NCBI GenBank assembly: GCA_937967805.1
Contig: CALBTC010000330.1
Span: 1 to 14,784 of the forward strand
Source of the DNA: an uncultured Anaerolineaceae bacterium
GTDB lineage: Bacteria > Chloroflexota > Anaerolineae > Promineifilales > Promineifilaceae
Length of the DNA stretch: 14,784 bases
Reading direction: 5' to 3'
Below the pieces are notes generated by a model. It searched no databases. It was not told the DNA's origin and worked only from the letters and a program-made list of their open reading frames with translations. Position numbers and translations under genes: made by a program. Shown here piece by piece: positions 1 to 6,532 of this stretch; position 1 is the first letter of the stretch; each line of letters opens with the position of its first letter.

Positions 1-535
1 GCCCGGCACAGCTCATCTCGAAGATGTTTTCGGCCGTTTCGCCCATCGCTTCCAGGGGGAACAGCGCCTCCATTTTGGGGTTGGGGTAGCGCCAGCCCAG
101 CGTGGTATCGTACCCGGTGACGTTGCCCGACGGCCCCCAGGCGCGGGAATTTTTGGGGAAGGAGTACGGTGCGCGCGTCATGCTTTCCACGCCGCCGGCA
201 ATGTAAACGTCCCCTTCGCCGCACTTTATGGCCCGTGCCGCCTGGTTGACGGCGTTCAGGCCGCTGGCGCAGAGGCGATTGAAGGTAACGGCCGCAACCG
301 AATCGGGCAGTCCGGCCAGCAGCGTCGCCATGCGGGCCACGTTGCGGTTATCTTCGCCCGCCTGGTTGGCGCAGCCAAAATAGACCTCTTCTACCGCGCC
401 GGGATCGATACCGGTGCGTTCGATCAGTTCGCGGATGACCAGCGCGCCCATGTCGTCCGGCCGTACGTCTGCCAGCGCGCCCGCGTGGCGGCCAATGGGG
501 GTGCGTACTGCATTGACAATGACAACTTCGTTCAT
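1..535 (-). CDS. Thiolase (acetyl-CoA acetyltransferase family), N-terminal part, cut by window edge
   Basis: Reading the minus strand from the ATG at 535 gives an open frame of 178 residues that runs off the left edge. It starts [20 protein letters not shown], the classic thiolase N-terminus. The active-site region [11 protein letters not shown] places the acyl-accepting nucleophile at Cys89, followed by the conserved [10 protein letters not shown] stretch at about 114-123. Thiolases of this type are about 390-400 residues, so roughly the first 45% is present; the C-terminal His and Cys catalytic residues lie outside the window. The family either condenses two acetyl-CoA or cleaves 3-ketoacyl-CoA in the cytoplasm; the fragment cannot separate biosynthetic from beta-oxidation (FadA/PcaF) types. 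A GGAG sits 8 nt before the start codon. It is divergent from holB. Confidence 0.93.
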   Translation of the reverse strand, partial: MNEVVIVNAVRTPIGRHAGALADVRPDDMGALVIRELIERTGIDPGAVEEVYFGCANQAGEDNRNVARMATLLAGLPDSVAAVTFNRLCASGLNAVNQAARAIKCGEGDVYIAGGVESMTRAPYSFPKNSRAWGPSGNVTGYDTTLGWRYPNPKMEALFPLEAMGETAENIFEMSCAG

Positions 536-563
536 GTGGGATTCTCCATTTTGATTATTCAGG

Positions 564-620
564 AGATTGGGCCAATTTTTTCAATATGAATTGTTGATTC
601 CAGAGAAATTGGCCCAATCT
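564..620. repeat. Paired inverted repeat, arms AGATTGGGCCAATTT / AAATTGGCCCAATCT
   Basis: Two perfectly complementary 15-bp arms (564-578 and 606-620) flank a 27-nt AT-rich spacer. Each arm is itself nearly palindromic (TTGG-G-CCAA). It lies between the divergent thiolase and holB genes, so a terminator role for either gene is unlikely; a regulator binding site or an interspersed repeat fits better. The right arm abuts the candidate holB promoter. A second element with the same layout but another core sequence is at 13480-13539. Confidence 0.8.
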
Positions 621-646
621 GACAGACTTTGCACGTCAATTATAAC
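619..646 (+). promoter_or_regulatory. Candidate sigma-70-type promoter for holB
   Basis: CTGACA (619-624), a 16-bp spacer and TATAAC (641-646) resemble -35 and -10 boxes. The -35 overlaps the right arm of the inverted repeat 564-620 by two bases, so a protein bound there could block it. The resulting leader would be about 45 nt. This is by eye only; no transcription data support it. Confidence 0.35.
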
Positions 647-696
647 CGTGTCGCACCCGAATTGGTAAAACGGCCGTTTCCCCATAAAATTACGCC

Positions 697-1716
697 ATGA
701 GTAATTGGGACAACATTGTGGGGCACGGTTGGGCGGTAGATATGTTGGCTAATGGGCTGGCCAACGGCCGTCTGGGGCACGCCTATCTTATCACCGGACC
801 GGAACAGGTGGGCAAAACGACGCTGGCCCGTACCTTTGCCCAGGCATTGAACTGTGAGGTGCCAGAAGCGGAACGGCCGTGTGGCCACTGCCGCCCCTGT
901 AAACTGATCGCCATCGACCGGCATCCTGACGTGAAGCTGGTTGTGCCAGAGGTGAGCGGCCGGGGCAAGCTGACGCTCAAAAGTGAAACAATCCGCCAGC
1001 TTCAGCAAGACTTGAACGTATCCGCTTACGAAGCGCGCTACAAAGTGGCGATTTTGGAGCGGTTTGACGCGGCCACGATTGGCGCAGCCAACGCCTTTTT
1101 GAAGACCCTGGAAGAGCCACCGGGCAAGGTGGTCCTGCTGCTCACCGCTACCGATGCCGATATGCTGCTGCCCACTATCTCTTCCCGCTGCCGCACGCTC
1201 AATTTACGGCCGTTACCCCCCGATCTCATCGAGCAAAGTTTAGCCACCCGCTGGCAGGTTCCGGCAGAGCAAGCGACTCTATTGGCTCATTTGGCAGACG
1301 GCCGTTTAGGTTGGGCCATCCAGGCAGCGCAGGATGAGACCATTTTACAGACGCGGTCTGAGCATTTGTCCCAACTGCATGACGCCCTGTCCGGACGCCG
1401 CGCCCATCGTTTTGCCCTGGCCGATAAGCTGGCGCGCAAGCCGGAAGCGCTGCCGGACCTGTTAAAAACTTGGCTGAGCTGGTGGCGGGATTTAACCCTG
1501 CTCAAGCAGCGGCGTGGCCAGCCCATAAACCTCATTTTGACTAACGTAGACGAGATCGAACGCCTGGAGCCGCTGGCGGCCGGCTGGACCGAACAGCAAA
1601 TTAACGCCAGCCTGAATCAGACCAACGACGCCCTGTGGCAGCTTGAGCGAAATGCCAATACGCGCCTGGTGTTGGAGAATTTGCTGCTGGTTTACCCGAT
1701 TCCCGAATTGGTTTGA
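697..1716 (+). CDS. holB: DNA polymerase III clamp-loader subunit delta-prime
   Basis: This 339-residue AAA+ protein belongs to the DnaX/HolB group that loads the sliding clamp at the replication fork. It shows a P-loop GPEQVGKTT (34-42), a zinc-binding cysteine set with Cys53, Cys62, Cys65 and Cys68 (LNC...PCGHCRPC), the family signature FLKTLEEPP (134-142) and the SRC motif SSRC (162-165). A single-domain protein of this length without the long DnaX C-terminal extension fits delta-prime rather than tau/gamma. Many HolB proteins have lost ATP binding, but here the P-loop looks intact. No convincing Shine-Dalgarno precedes the ATG, so the start rests on the conserved opening WDNIVGHGWAV. It stands alone, divergent from the thiolase. 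Five exact ACGGCCGT octamers lie in the gene or just before it, read as NGR, ERP, LRP and DGR. Confidence 0.93.
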   Translation: MSNWDNIVGHGWAVDMLANGLANGRLGHAYLITGPEQVGKTTLARTFAQALNCEVPEAERPCGHCRPCKLIAIDRHPDVKLVVPEVSGRGKLTLKSETIRQLQQDLNVSAYEARYKVAILERFDAATIGAANAFLKTLEEPPGKVVLLLTATDADMLLPTISSRCRTLNLRPLPPDLIEQSLATRWQVPAEQATLLAHLADGRLGWAIQAAQDETILQTRSEHLSQLHDALSGRRAHRFALADKLARKPEALPDLLKTWLSWWRDLTLLKQRRGQPINLILTNVDEIERLEPLAAGWTEQQINASLNQTNDALWQLERNANTRLVLENLLLVYPIPELV

Positions 1717-1740
1717 GACTTCTGCAAATAATGCATATCG

Positions 1741-1795
1741 CTCCTGCGAAAGTGGGAGTCTACGCGTATGGATTCCCGCCTGCGCGGGAATGACA
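1741..1795. repeat. Interspersed hairpin repeat of the ATTCCCGC...GCGGGAAT type
   Basis: ATTCCCGC (1772-1779), loop CTGC and GCGGGAAT (1784-1791) form a perfect 8-bp stem. Upstream, CTCCTGCGAAAGTGGGAG (1741-1758) is part of the same kind of element. Read on the minus strand it encodes VIPAQAGIH, a peptide often seen in spurious annotations because this repeat occurs in many bacterial genomes. No T-run follows, so it is not a typical intrinsic terminator, although it may still protect the holB transcript end. Confidence 0.8.
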
Positions 1796-1846
1796 CTCAA
1801 AATTCAATAATGTCTAATAGTGAAAAGCGGTCGGTTGGTGATTGTT

Positions 1847-1866
1847 AATCAACTGATCGGTTGATT
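1847..1866. promoter_or_regulatory. Operator-like inverted repeat upstream of the ABC transporter
   Basis: AATCAAC (1847-1853), TGATCG and GTTGATT (1860-1866) form perfect 7-bp arms about a 6-bp centre that is itself nearly symmetrical. It sits at the 5' edge of the candidate promoter. This size and symmetry suit a dimeric repressor such as a TetR-family regulator, commonly linked to ABC-2 exporters, but no regulator gene is in the window. Confidence 0.45.
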
Positions 1867-1892
1867 TGTTCTCCCCATTGTGCGGCTACAAT
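1865..1892 (+). promoter_or_regulatory. Possible promoter of the ABC-transporter operon
   Basis: TACAAT (1887-1892) is a good -10 box. TTTGTT (1865-1870) with a 16-bp spacer, or TTGATT (1861-1866) with a 20-bp spacer, are the only nearby -35 candidates and both are poor. The transcript would have a leader of about 170 nt that includes the 8-bp tandem repeat. Confidence 0.3.
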
Positions 1893-2027
1893 CAAAAAAG
1901 GTCATGGTGAGAATATGACCTGCGTATGACTTCCGGCACATTCGGCGACGGCCGTTTGCCGCTAAACTCGCTATCAGATTCAGAAAAGTAACGATAACCT
2001 AGGTTGCGCAGTATGGACAAAATCTAC

Positions 2028-2051
2028 CTCTGCGCCTCCGCGCCTCTGCGT
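2028..2051. repeat. Three tandem 8-bp units (CTCTGCGC-like)
   Basis: CTCTGCGC, CTCCGCGC and CTCTGCGT lie end to end, followed by TTAAA. Words of this type (in reverse, ACGCAGAGGCGC) occur between genes in several phyla. It ends 10 nt before the AGGAGA ribosome binding site of the next gene, and so falls in its leader. Confidence 0.75.
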
Positions 2052-2071
2052 TAAATTTTTAGGAGAAACCG

Positions 2072-3028
2072 ATGTCACTAATTGTTGAAGTAAAAGATTT
2101 ACACAAACAGTACAATCCGCCCGAGGGGGTAACGGCCGTTCAGGGCGTCTCTTTCGCCATCCGGCAGGGAGAAATCTTCAGCCTGTTAGGGCCAAATGGT
2201 GCGGGCAAAAGCACCACCATCTCTATGCTTAGCGGCCTGCTGGCCCCCACCAGCGGCGATGCCACCATCGACGGCCACGCCATTACCCAAGACGCCAAAG
2301 CGGTTAAGCAGGTGATCGGTGTGGTACCGCAGGAGATTGCCCTGTACGATACCATCAGCGCGCGAGAAAACCTCGACTTTTGGGGCAAGATGTATGGCTT
2401 GTCGGGAGAAAAACTGAAGGAACGGATTACGGCCGTACTCGAAATTGCCGGTCTCACCGATCGCGCCGATGACAAAATAGAAACCTTCTCCGGCGGCATG
2501 AAGCGGCGCATCAACATCGCCGTGGGGCTGCTGCACAATCCCAAAGTTTTGTACATGGATGAGCCCACCGTGGGCATCGATCCGCAAAGCCGCCGCCGTA
2601 TTTTGGACACGGTGAAAGAGCTTAACGAGCAAGGGCTGACCGTGCTCTACACCACCCACTACATGGAAGAAGCCGAAGAGCTCAGCGACCGCATCGGCAT
2701 CATCGATCACGGCAAGCTGATTGCCGTGGGCACGCAGGATGAACTAACGGCAACTGTGGGCCAATATGACACCATTAGTCTGGAGATTGGCGAAACGGCC
2801 GAACTCAACGGCACGCTCGTCACCGACCTGGCCGCACTGGACGGCATCCACCAGGCAGACGGTGAGGCAGATCACGTGATTGTGCAGGCCAAAGAGGCCA
2901 ACGCTGTGCTGCCCCGTATTTTGCATACTGTGGCGGAACACGGCCGTTCTATCCGCCGCCTGGAAATTCAAGAACCCAACCTGGAAGCCGTCTTCCTCCA
3001 TTTAACCGGACGCGCTTTACGGGATTAA
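2072..3028 (+). CDS. ABC-2 type transporter, ATP-binding protein
   Basis: This 318-residue ATPase energises export by the two permeases encoded next. All nucleotide-binding motifs are intact: Walker A GPNGAGKST (40-48), Q-loop Gln87, signature FSGGM (139-143), Walker B VLYMDEP (159-165) and H-loop His196 (TTHYMEEAE). The sequence is closest in style to the DrrA/CcmA group, whose members carry a C-terminal extension of about 80-100 residues beyond the nucleotide-binding domain; here that extends from about residue 225 to the end. The start is supported by AGGAGA seven bases upstream. Family members export drugs, lipids or glycan precursors; the substrate cannot be told here. Octamer copies at 2132, 2429 and 2940 are translated as TAV, TAV and HGR. 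Confidence 0.95.
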   Translation: MSLIVEVKDLHKQYNPPEGVTAVQGVSFAIRQGEIFSLLGPNGAGKSTTISMLSGLLAPTSGDATIDGHAITQDAKAVKQVIGVVPQEIALYDTISARENLDFWGKMYGLSGEKLKERITAVLEIAGLTDRADDKIETFSGGMKRRINIAVGLLHNPKVLYMDEPTVGIDPQSRRRILDTVKELNEQGLTVLYTTHYMEEAEELSDRIGIIDHGKLIAVGTQDELTATVGQYDTISLEIGETAELNGTLVTDLAALDGIHQADGEADHVIVQAKEANAVLPRILHTVAEHGRSIRRLEIQEPNLEAVFLHLTGRALRD

Positions 3029-3040
3029 TGGAGTCGCCGG

Positions 3041-3103
3041 TTGCAAGTAGCAAGTTGCAAGTAAACAACCCACTTGCCACCTACAACCTGCCACTTGCCA
3101 CCC
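3041..3103. repeat. Low-complexity CAAGT/ACTTGCCAC inverted repeat
   Basis: The left part (3041-3064) repeats the word GCAAGT three times. The right part (3069-3103) repeats ACTTGCCACC and is largely its reverse complement, so the transcript could fold into an imperfect hairpin with an AAACAACCC-like loop. It fills almost the whole spacer between the ATPase and first permease genes and stops before the ribosome binding site. Confidence 0.7.
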
Positions 3104-3117
3104 CCAAGAGGTAAGCT

Positions 3118-4380
3118 ATGAAAATTTGGACAATTGCCTGGAAAGACACCTTAATTCGCTTTCGCGATCGCAACGCGCTCATTTTAATGATTCTGGCGCC
3201 GCTGGTGCTGTCAGCCATCATTGGCTCCGCTTTTGGCGGCTTTATCAGCGGCAGTGACCCAGCGCCGTTTGACGCTATTCCCGTGTTGGTTATCAACGAG
3301 GATGAAGGCGCGCAGGGCGATCAATTTATGGAAATTTTAACCAGTGACGATCTGGCTGACCTGCTGGACGTGACGCAGATGACCGATTTAACCGCTGCCC
3401 GCGAACAGGTGCAGGCTGGTGATGCCCGCGCTGCCATTTTGATTCCAGCGTCGTTTAGCGCGGCGGTGGAAGGTGGGGGCGATGGCGCTTCAGAGCAAGC
3501 CGTTTCCCAAATCCAATTCTACGCCGATCCCGGCGCTACCCTCACGCCCAACATCGTGCGCGGCGTAGTGACCCAGATTGTGAATGGATTTAATACGGCC
3601 GCTATTTCCGTCGATGTCACCGTTGAGCAGTTGACAGAAGCTGCCCCTACGCTTGGTCCGGCAATGGCTAATTTGGGTACTGTGCTTAACGATGAGCTGG
3701 AAAGCGAGATCGGCCAAAATCAAATGAGCATCAGCCTCAATGACGTCTCAGTTGGCGACGACGAGGGCAGCAGCGACCTGAACCCATTTGCTTTCTTTGC
3801 CCCCAGCATGGGCATCCTCTTCCTCATGTTTTCGATGGTCGACGGCACCCGCTCCATTCTGGATGAGCAGCAGGGCGGTACGCTGGACCGTTTGGTTAGT
3901 ACGCCCACCAGCCACCTGGAAATTTTGCTGGGCAAAATTGGCGGTGTTTTCCTCACCGGCGCGCTGCAATTTGTGGTCTTTGTCATCGCCTCTTCGCTGC
4001 TGTTTGGTCTGGATTGGGGCAGCTCCCCGTTGGGCCTGGCGCTGATGGTGTTTGTGGTAGTGTTGGCCTTTACCAGCCTGGGTGCGTTGGTGGCTGCCTT
4101 TGCCCGGGATGCCAACCAGGCCAACATCATCGGCTCGGTGGTGACGCTGCTGTTTGCCGCCCTGGGCGGCAACTTCGTCCCGGCGCAAAACTTCCCGCCC
4201 TTTTTGGAGCAGCTGAGCAAGATCAGCATCAATCGCTGGGCGCTGGACGGCTTCTCTGACCTGACGCTGTTTGGCCTGGGTTTGGATGCGGTGCTGCTCG
4301 AAGCAGGCGTCTTGTTTGGCCTGAGCGTGGTCCTTGTTGGTCTGGCGCTGTGGCAGTTCCAGCGGCGGTTAGCGCGGTAG
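3118..4380 (+). CDS. ABC-2 type transporter permease (first of two)
   Basis: This 420-residue inner-membrane protein has the ABC-2 permease plan: a first transmembrane helix (about 20-42), a large extracytoplasmic domain (about 45-215), then a cluster of five helices from about 225 to 415. The cytoplasmic segment DEQQGGTLDRLVSTP after the second helix is the conserved E-x-x-G-T-L-x-x-L motif that couples to the ATPase. An AGAGG sits seven bases before the ATG. It is clearly paralogous to the next gene: the regions around GGTLDRLVSTP and SGTLRRLVVMP, and LGGNFVP and LGGAWWP, align throughout, so the two probably form a heterodimer. It is the longest gene here without an exact ACGGCCGT octamer (one ACGGCCGC variant at 3595). 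The substrate is unknown. Confidence 0.92.
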   Translation: MKIWTIAWKDTLIRFRDRNALILMILAPLVLSAIIGSAFGGFISGSDPAPFDAIPVLVINEDEGAQGDQFMEILTSDDLADLLDVTQMTDLTAAREQVQAGDARAAILIPASFSAAVEGGGDGASEQAVSQIQFYADPGATLTPNIVRGVVTQIVNGFNTAAISVDVTVEQLTEAAPTLGPAMANLGTVLNDELESEIGQNQMSISLNDVSVGDDEGSSDLNPFAFFAPSMGILFLMFSMVDGTRSILDEQQGGTLDRLVSTPTSHLEILLGKIGGVFLTGALQFVVFVIASSLLFGLDWGSSPLGLALMVFVVVLAFTSLGALVAAFARDANQANIIGSVVTLLFAALGGNFVPAQNFPPFLEQLSKISINRWALDGFSDLTLFGLGLDAVLLEAGVLFGLSVVLVGLALWQFQRRLAR

Positions 4381-4388
4381 GGAGCGGT

Positions 4389-4420
4389 AATCAGTGATCA
4401 GTGGGTCAGTAATCAGTAAG
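4389..4420. repeat. ATCAGTG-type short tandem repeat
   Basis: The words AATCAGTG, ATCAGTGG, GTCAGT and AATCAGTAAG follow one another in the spacer between the two permease genes. It is a degenerate 7-8 bp tandem, unrelated in sequence to the repeats in the neighbouring spacers, and it ends about 25 nt before the GGAGAG ribosome binding site. Confidence 0.65.
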
Positions 4421-4450
4421 TAAGCTTGACCACTTGTTTCGGAGAGAATC

Positions 4451-5680
4451 ATGTTCAAAAATGCAATAGACATTACCAAACTTTATTTAAAAACAACCTA
4501 CAGTGAACGTGGCGTTTTGATTTTTCAAATTATTATGCCGCTGGTGTTTACCTTTGTGATTGGGCAGGCGATTGGCGGTTTTGGGCCTGGAGGAAGCAGC
4601 AGCACCACGGTGACCTGGACGTTGGCCGTGGCTAATGAAGATGCAGGCGACCTGGGGGCGGCGCTCGTAGAAAATCTGGAAGCTGATCCCACATTGGAGA
4701 TTATGGCAGTAACGGCCGTTTCCCTCCCAACCACCGTCGAAGACGAAGAAGCCGAAGCAGGTCTGCTTATTCCGGCAAACTTTAGTGACGAACTGCAAGC
4801 AGGCAGCAGCCTGGCGCTCGAGTTCTACAGCGACCCGGCCAACGTGCAGCAGGTGCAGCCGGTGGAACAAGCCGTTTTGGGAGCCGTAAGCAAGCTGACC
4901 GGCTCCATCAGCTCCGCCACCATCTCGCGTGACGTGGCCGAAAAGTTGGGCTTGTTTGAGCTGGATGTGGATGAGGCAGATTATTTTGCAACGGCCGTGT
5001 CCACTGCCCAAACCGAATGGCAAAATCCGCCTGTCGCCATCCAGGTAAATGAAGATGAAATTATGGTGGACAGCAACGAGATCATTCCGCAGGGGCTCAA
5101 CCAATCCTCCCCCGGCATGATGGCCATGTTTGCCACCTTTGGCATGATTGGCGGGGCGGCGGTGCTCATTCAGGAACGGCAGTCCGGTACGCTGCGCCGC
5201 CTGGTGGTGATGCCTATCACTAAGAGCAGCATCTTGCTGGGCAAGCTGCTGGGCATCCTGCTGGTTGGCCTGGTGCAGATGGCTCTGCTCATCATCGTGG
5301 CGGCGCTCTTTTTTGACGTGCCCTGGGGCAACAGCCCGGTGGCGCTGGCGATTGTGGTGCTGGCTTTTGGCCTGGCTATCACCAGCCTGAGCATGATGAT
5401 GGCCGCGTTGACCCGAACATTGGCCCAGGCCAACGCCCTGGGAACCGTCATTGTGCTTTCCATTTCAGCCTTAGGCGGCGCGTGGTGGCCGCTGGATATT
5501 GTGCCCGGCTGGATGCAAACGGTGGGTCGTTTTTCGCCCATGTCGTGGGCAATGGATGGATTCCAAGATATTATTACCCGCGGCCAGGGTATTATGGCCG
5601 TTTTGCCGGAGACGGCCGTATTGCTGGCCTTTGCCGCCATCTTTTTAACCATCGGCATCTGGCAGTTTCGATACGAGTAG
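4451..5680 (+). CDS. ABC-2 type transporter permease (second of two)
   Basis: This 409-residue membrane protein has the same plan as its upstream paralogue: helix 1 at about 24-43, an acidic extracytoplasmic domain to about 215, then five helices to the C-terminus. ERQSGTLRRLVVMP is the coupling motif. GGAGAG lies seven bases before the ATG. The two permeases differ most in the extracytoplasmic domain, where any substrate or partner specificity would lie. Octamers at 4712, 4991 and 5612 are all read as TAV. The stop codon falls inside a perfect 28-bp palindrome (5677-5704), which separates it from the phosphatase gene. Function beyond export cannot be assigned. Confidence 0.92.
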   Translation: MFKNAIDITKLYLKTTYSERGVLIFQIIMPLVFTFVIGQAIGGFGPGGSSSTTVTWTLAVANEDAGDLGAALVENLEADPTLEIMAVTAVSLPTTVEDEEAEAGLLIPANFSDELQAGSSLALEFYSDPANVQQVQPVEQAVLGAVSKLTGSISSATISRDVAEKLGLFELDVDEADYFATAVSTAQTEWQNPPVAIQVNEDEIMVDSNEIIPQGLNQSSPGMMAMFATFGMIGGAAVLIQERQSGTLRRLVVMPITKSSILLGKLLGILLVGLVQMALLIIVAALFFDVPWGNSPVALAIVVLAFGLAITSLSMMMAALTRTLAQANALGTVIVLSISALGGAWWPLDIVPGWMQTVGRFSPMSWAMDGFQDIITRGQGIMAVLPETAVLLAFAAIFLTIGIWQFRYE

Positions 5681-5704
5681 GGGCGGTTCGCGAACCGCCC
5701 CTAC
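5677..5704. repeat. Perfect 28-bp palindrome over the permease stop codon
   Basis: GTAGGGGCGGTTCG is followed directly by its reverse complement CGAACCGCCCCTAC, giving two 14-bp arms with no spacer. The permease TAG stop (5678-5680) is part of the left arm. As RNA it would be a very strong hairpin (small loop), but no T-run follows, so it may act as an mRNA stabiliser or partial terminator. Closely similar GGGGCGG...CCGCCCC palindromes are common interspersed repeats in environmental bacteria. Confidence 0.85.
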
Positions 5705-5717
5705 TGGAAAATCATTC

Positions 5718-6482
5718 ATGAATCCTTCCACTTTCCTCAACTTCGCCCTCGATGCCGCCTGGCAGGCCGGGCGCGTGACGCTGGGCTACTTTCAGACGAG
5801 CCTGGCGGTGCAGCGCAAGGCCGACAACACGCCGCTGACCCTTGCCGACCAGCAGGCGGAGCAAAAGCTGCGGCAGCTCATCGAGCAATATTGGCCGGAC
5901 CACAACATCATTGGCGAGGAGTACGGCCGTACCCAGCACAATTCTCCCTACACCTGGGTCTGCGACCCCATCGACGGGACCAAATCGTTCATGTGCGGCG
6001 TGCCGCTGTACGCCAATTTGGTCGCCCTGCTAAAAAACAACGAGCCGATATTGGGCGTTATCAACCTTCCGGCGCTGAACGAGATGGTGTATGCCGTGCG
6101 CGGTGGCGGCTGCTTTTGGAACGGCCGTCCCGCCCACGTTTCCACTACCCAAAAACTGGAAGATGCCGTGGTGCTGTGCAGCGATTTAGACACGTTTGGG
6201 CGATACGGCCGTGCCCCAAAATGGCAAAAGCTCATCGATGCCAGCTACGTGCAGCGCACCTGGGGCGACGCTTACGGCTACGCCCTCGTGGCCACCGGCC
6301 GCGCCGACGTGATGGTCGATCCCATCATGGCCCTTTGGGACATTGCCCCGCTGCAGGTCATCCTGGAAGAGGCCGGCGGCACGCTCACCGATTGGCAGGG
6401 GGAAGCGACGATTCACAACGAAGAAGCAATTGCCACGAATGGGCAACTTTTAGCTGAAGTTTTGCAAGTGATTGATGCGTGA
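5718..6482 (+). CDS. hisN: Inositol-monophosphatase-family phosphatase, probably histidinol-phosphatase HisN type
   Basis: This 254-residue enzyme belongs to the Mg-dependent FIG/IMPase superfamily. Metal ligands are visible: Glu67/Glu68 in GEEYG, Asp83, Ile85 and Asp86 in CDPIDGTKSF, and Asp208 in WDIAPL. The wording DPIDGTKSF-x-x-GVPLYANLVALL together with WGDAYGYALVATGRADVMVDP is the pattern I associate with the HisN branch, which hydrolyses L-histidinol phosphate in histidine synthesis; inositol-1-phosphatase or another sugar phosphatase is the alternative. No other his gene is nearby. It starts 37 nt after the permease stop and may be cotranscribed. GGAA lies upstream of the ATG, directly after the 28-bp palindrome. 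Three octamers (5923, 6121, 6205) are read as YGR, NGR and YGR. Confidence 0.85.
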   Translation: MNPSTFLNFALDAAWQAGRVTLGYFQTSLAVQRKADNTPLTLADQQAEQKLRQLIEQYWPDHNIIGEEYGRTQHNSPYTWVCDPIDGTKSFMCGVPLYANLVALLKNNEPILGVINLPALNEMVYAVRGGGCFWNGRPAHVSTTQKLEDAVVLCSDLDTFGRYGRAPKWQKLIDASYVQRTWGDAYGYALVATGRADVMVDPIMALWDIAPLQVILEEAGGTLTDWQGEATIHNEEAIATNGQLLAEVLQVIDA

Positions 6483-6532
6483 AACGTGAAACGTGACCGG
6501 GAACTCCTCACGTTTCACACATCACGTTTCAC
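6479..6532. terminator. Double GTGAAACGTGA inverted repeat between convergent genes, terminator-like
   Basis: GTGAAACGTGA (6486-6496) and TCACGTTTCAC (6508-6518) are perfect 11-bp arms around an 11-nt loop. A second, overlapping copy of each arm lies outside (6479-6489 and 6522-6532). The hisN stop (6480-6482) and the kinase stop (6515-6517, minus) are both inside the element, so the last codons of the kinase (KVKRDV) are encoded by it. Its place between convergent genes suits a bidirectional terminator, but there is no long T-run on either side. Confidence 0.55.

Larger units (their letters stand above)
1717..2071. other. Gene-free gap between holB and the ABC operon
   Basis: No credible coding frame was found in these 355 bp. 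From left to right the gap holds a hairpin repeat (about 1741-1795), a 7-bp-arm inverted repeat (1847-1866), a possible promoter (1865-1892), one ACGGCCGT octamer (1948-1955), and a three-unit 8-bp tandem repeat (2028-2051) just before the ribosome binding site AGGAGA of the ABC ATPase gene. Short ATG frames near 1904 and 1915 end after a few codons. Confidence 0.7.

Noticed and set aside
1492..1800. Minus-strand 102-codon frame starting MSVIPAQAGIH
   Set aside because: The opening is the translated hairpin repeat at 1741-1795 and the remainder is antisense to holB; it has no ribosome binding site.
3041..3103. Possible CRISPR-like or tRNA-like structure
   Set aside because: The words are short, degenerate and adjacent without unique spacers, and no cloverleaf can be drawn; it is a low-complexity repeat.
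4487..5104. Minus-strand 205-codon open frame
   Set aside because: It is antisense to the second permease, has no recognisable domain and no ribosome binding site.
2072..6482. ABC transporter plus phosphatase as a dedicated natural-product or lipid-export cluster
   Set aside because: No biosynthetic gene is adjacent, and the phosphatase looks like housekeeping HisN; sharing a transcript alone does not show a common pathway.
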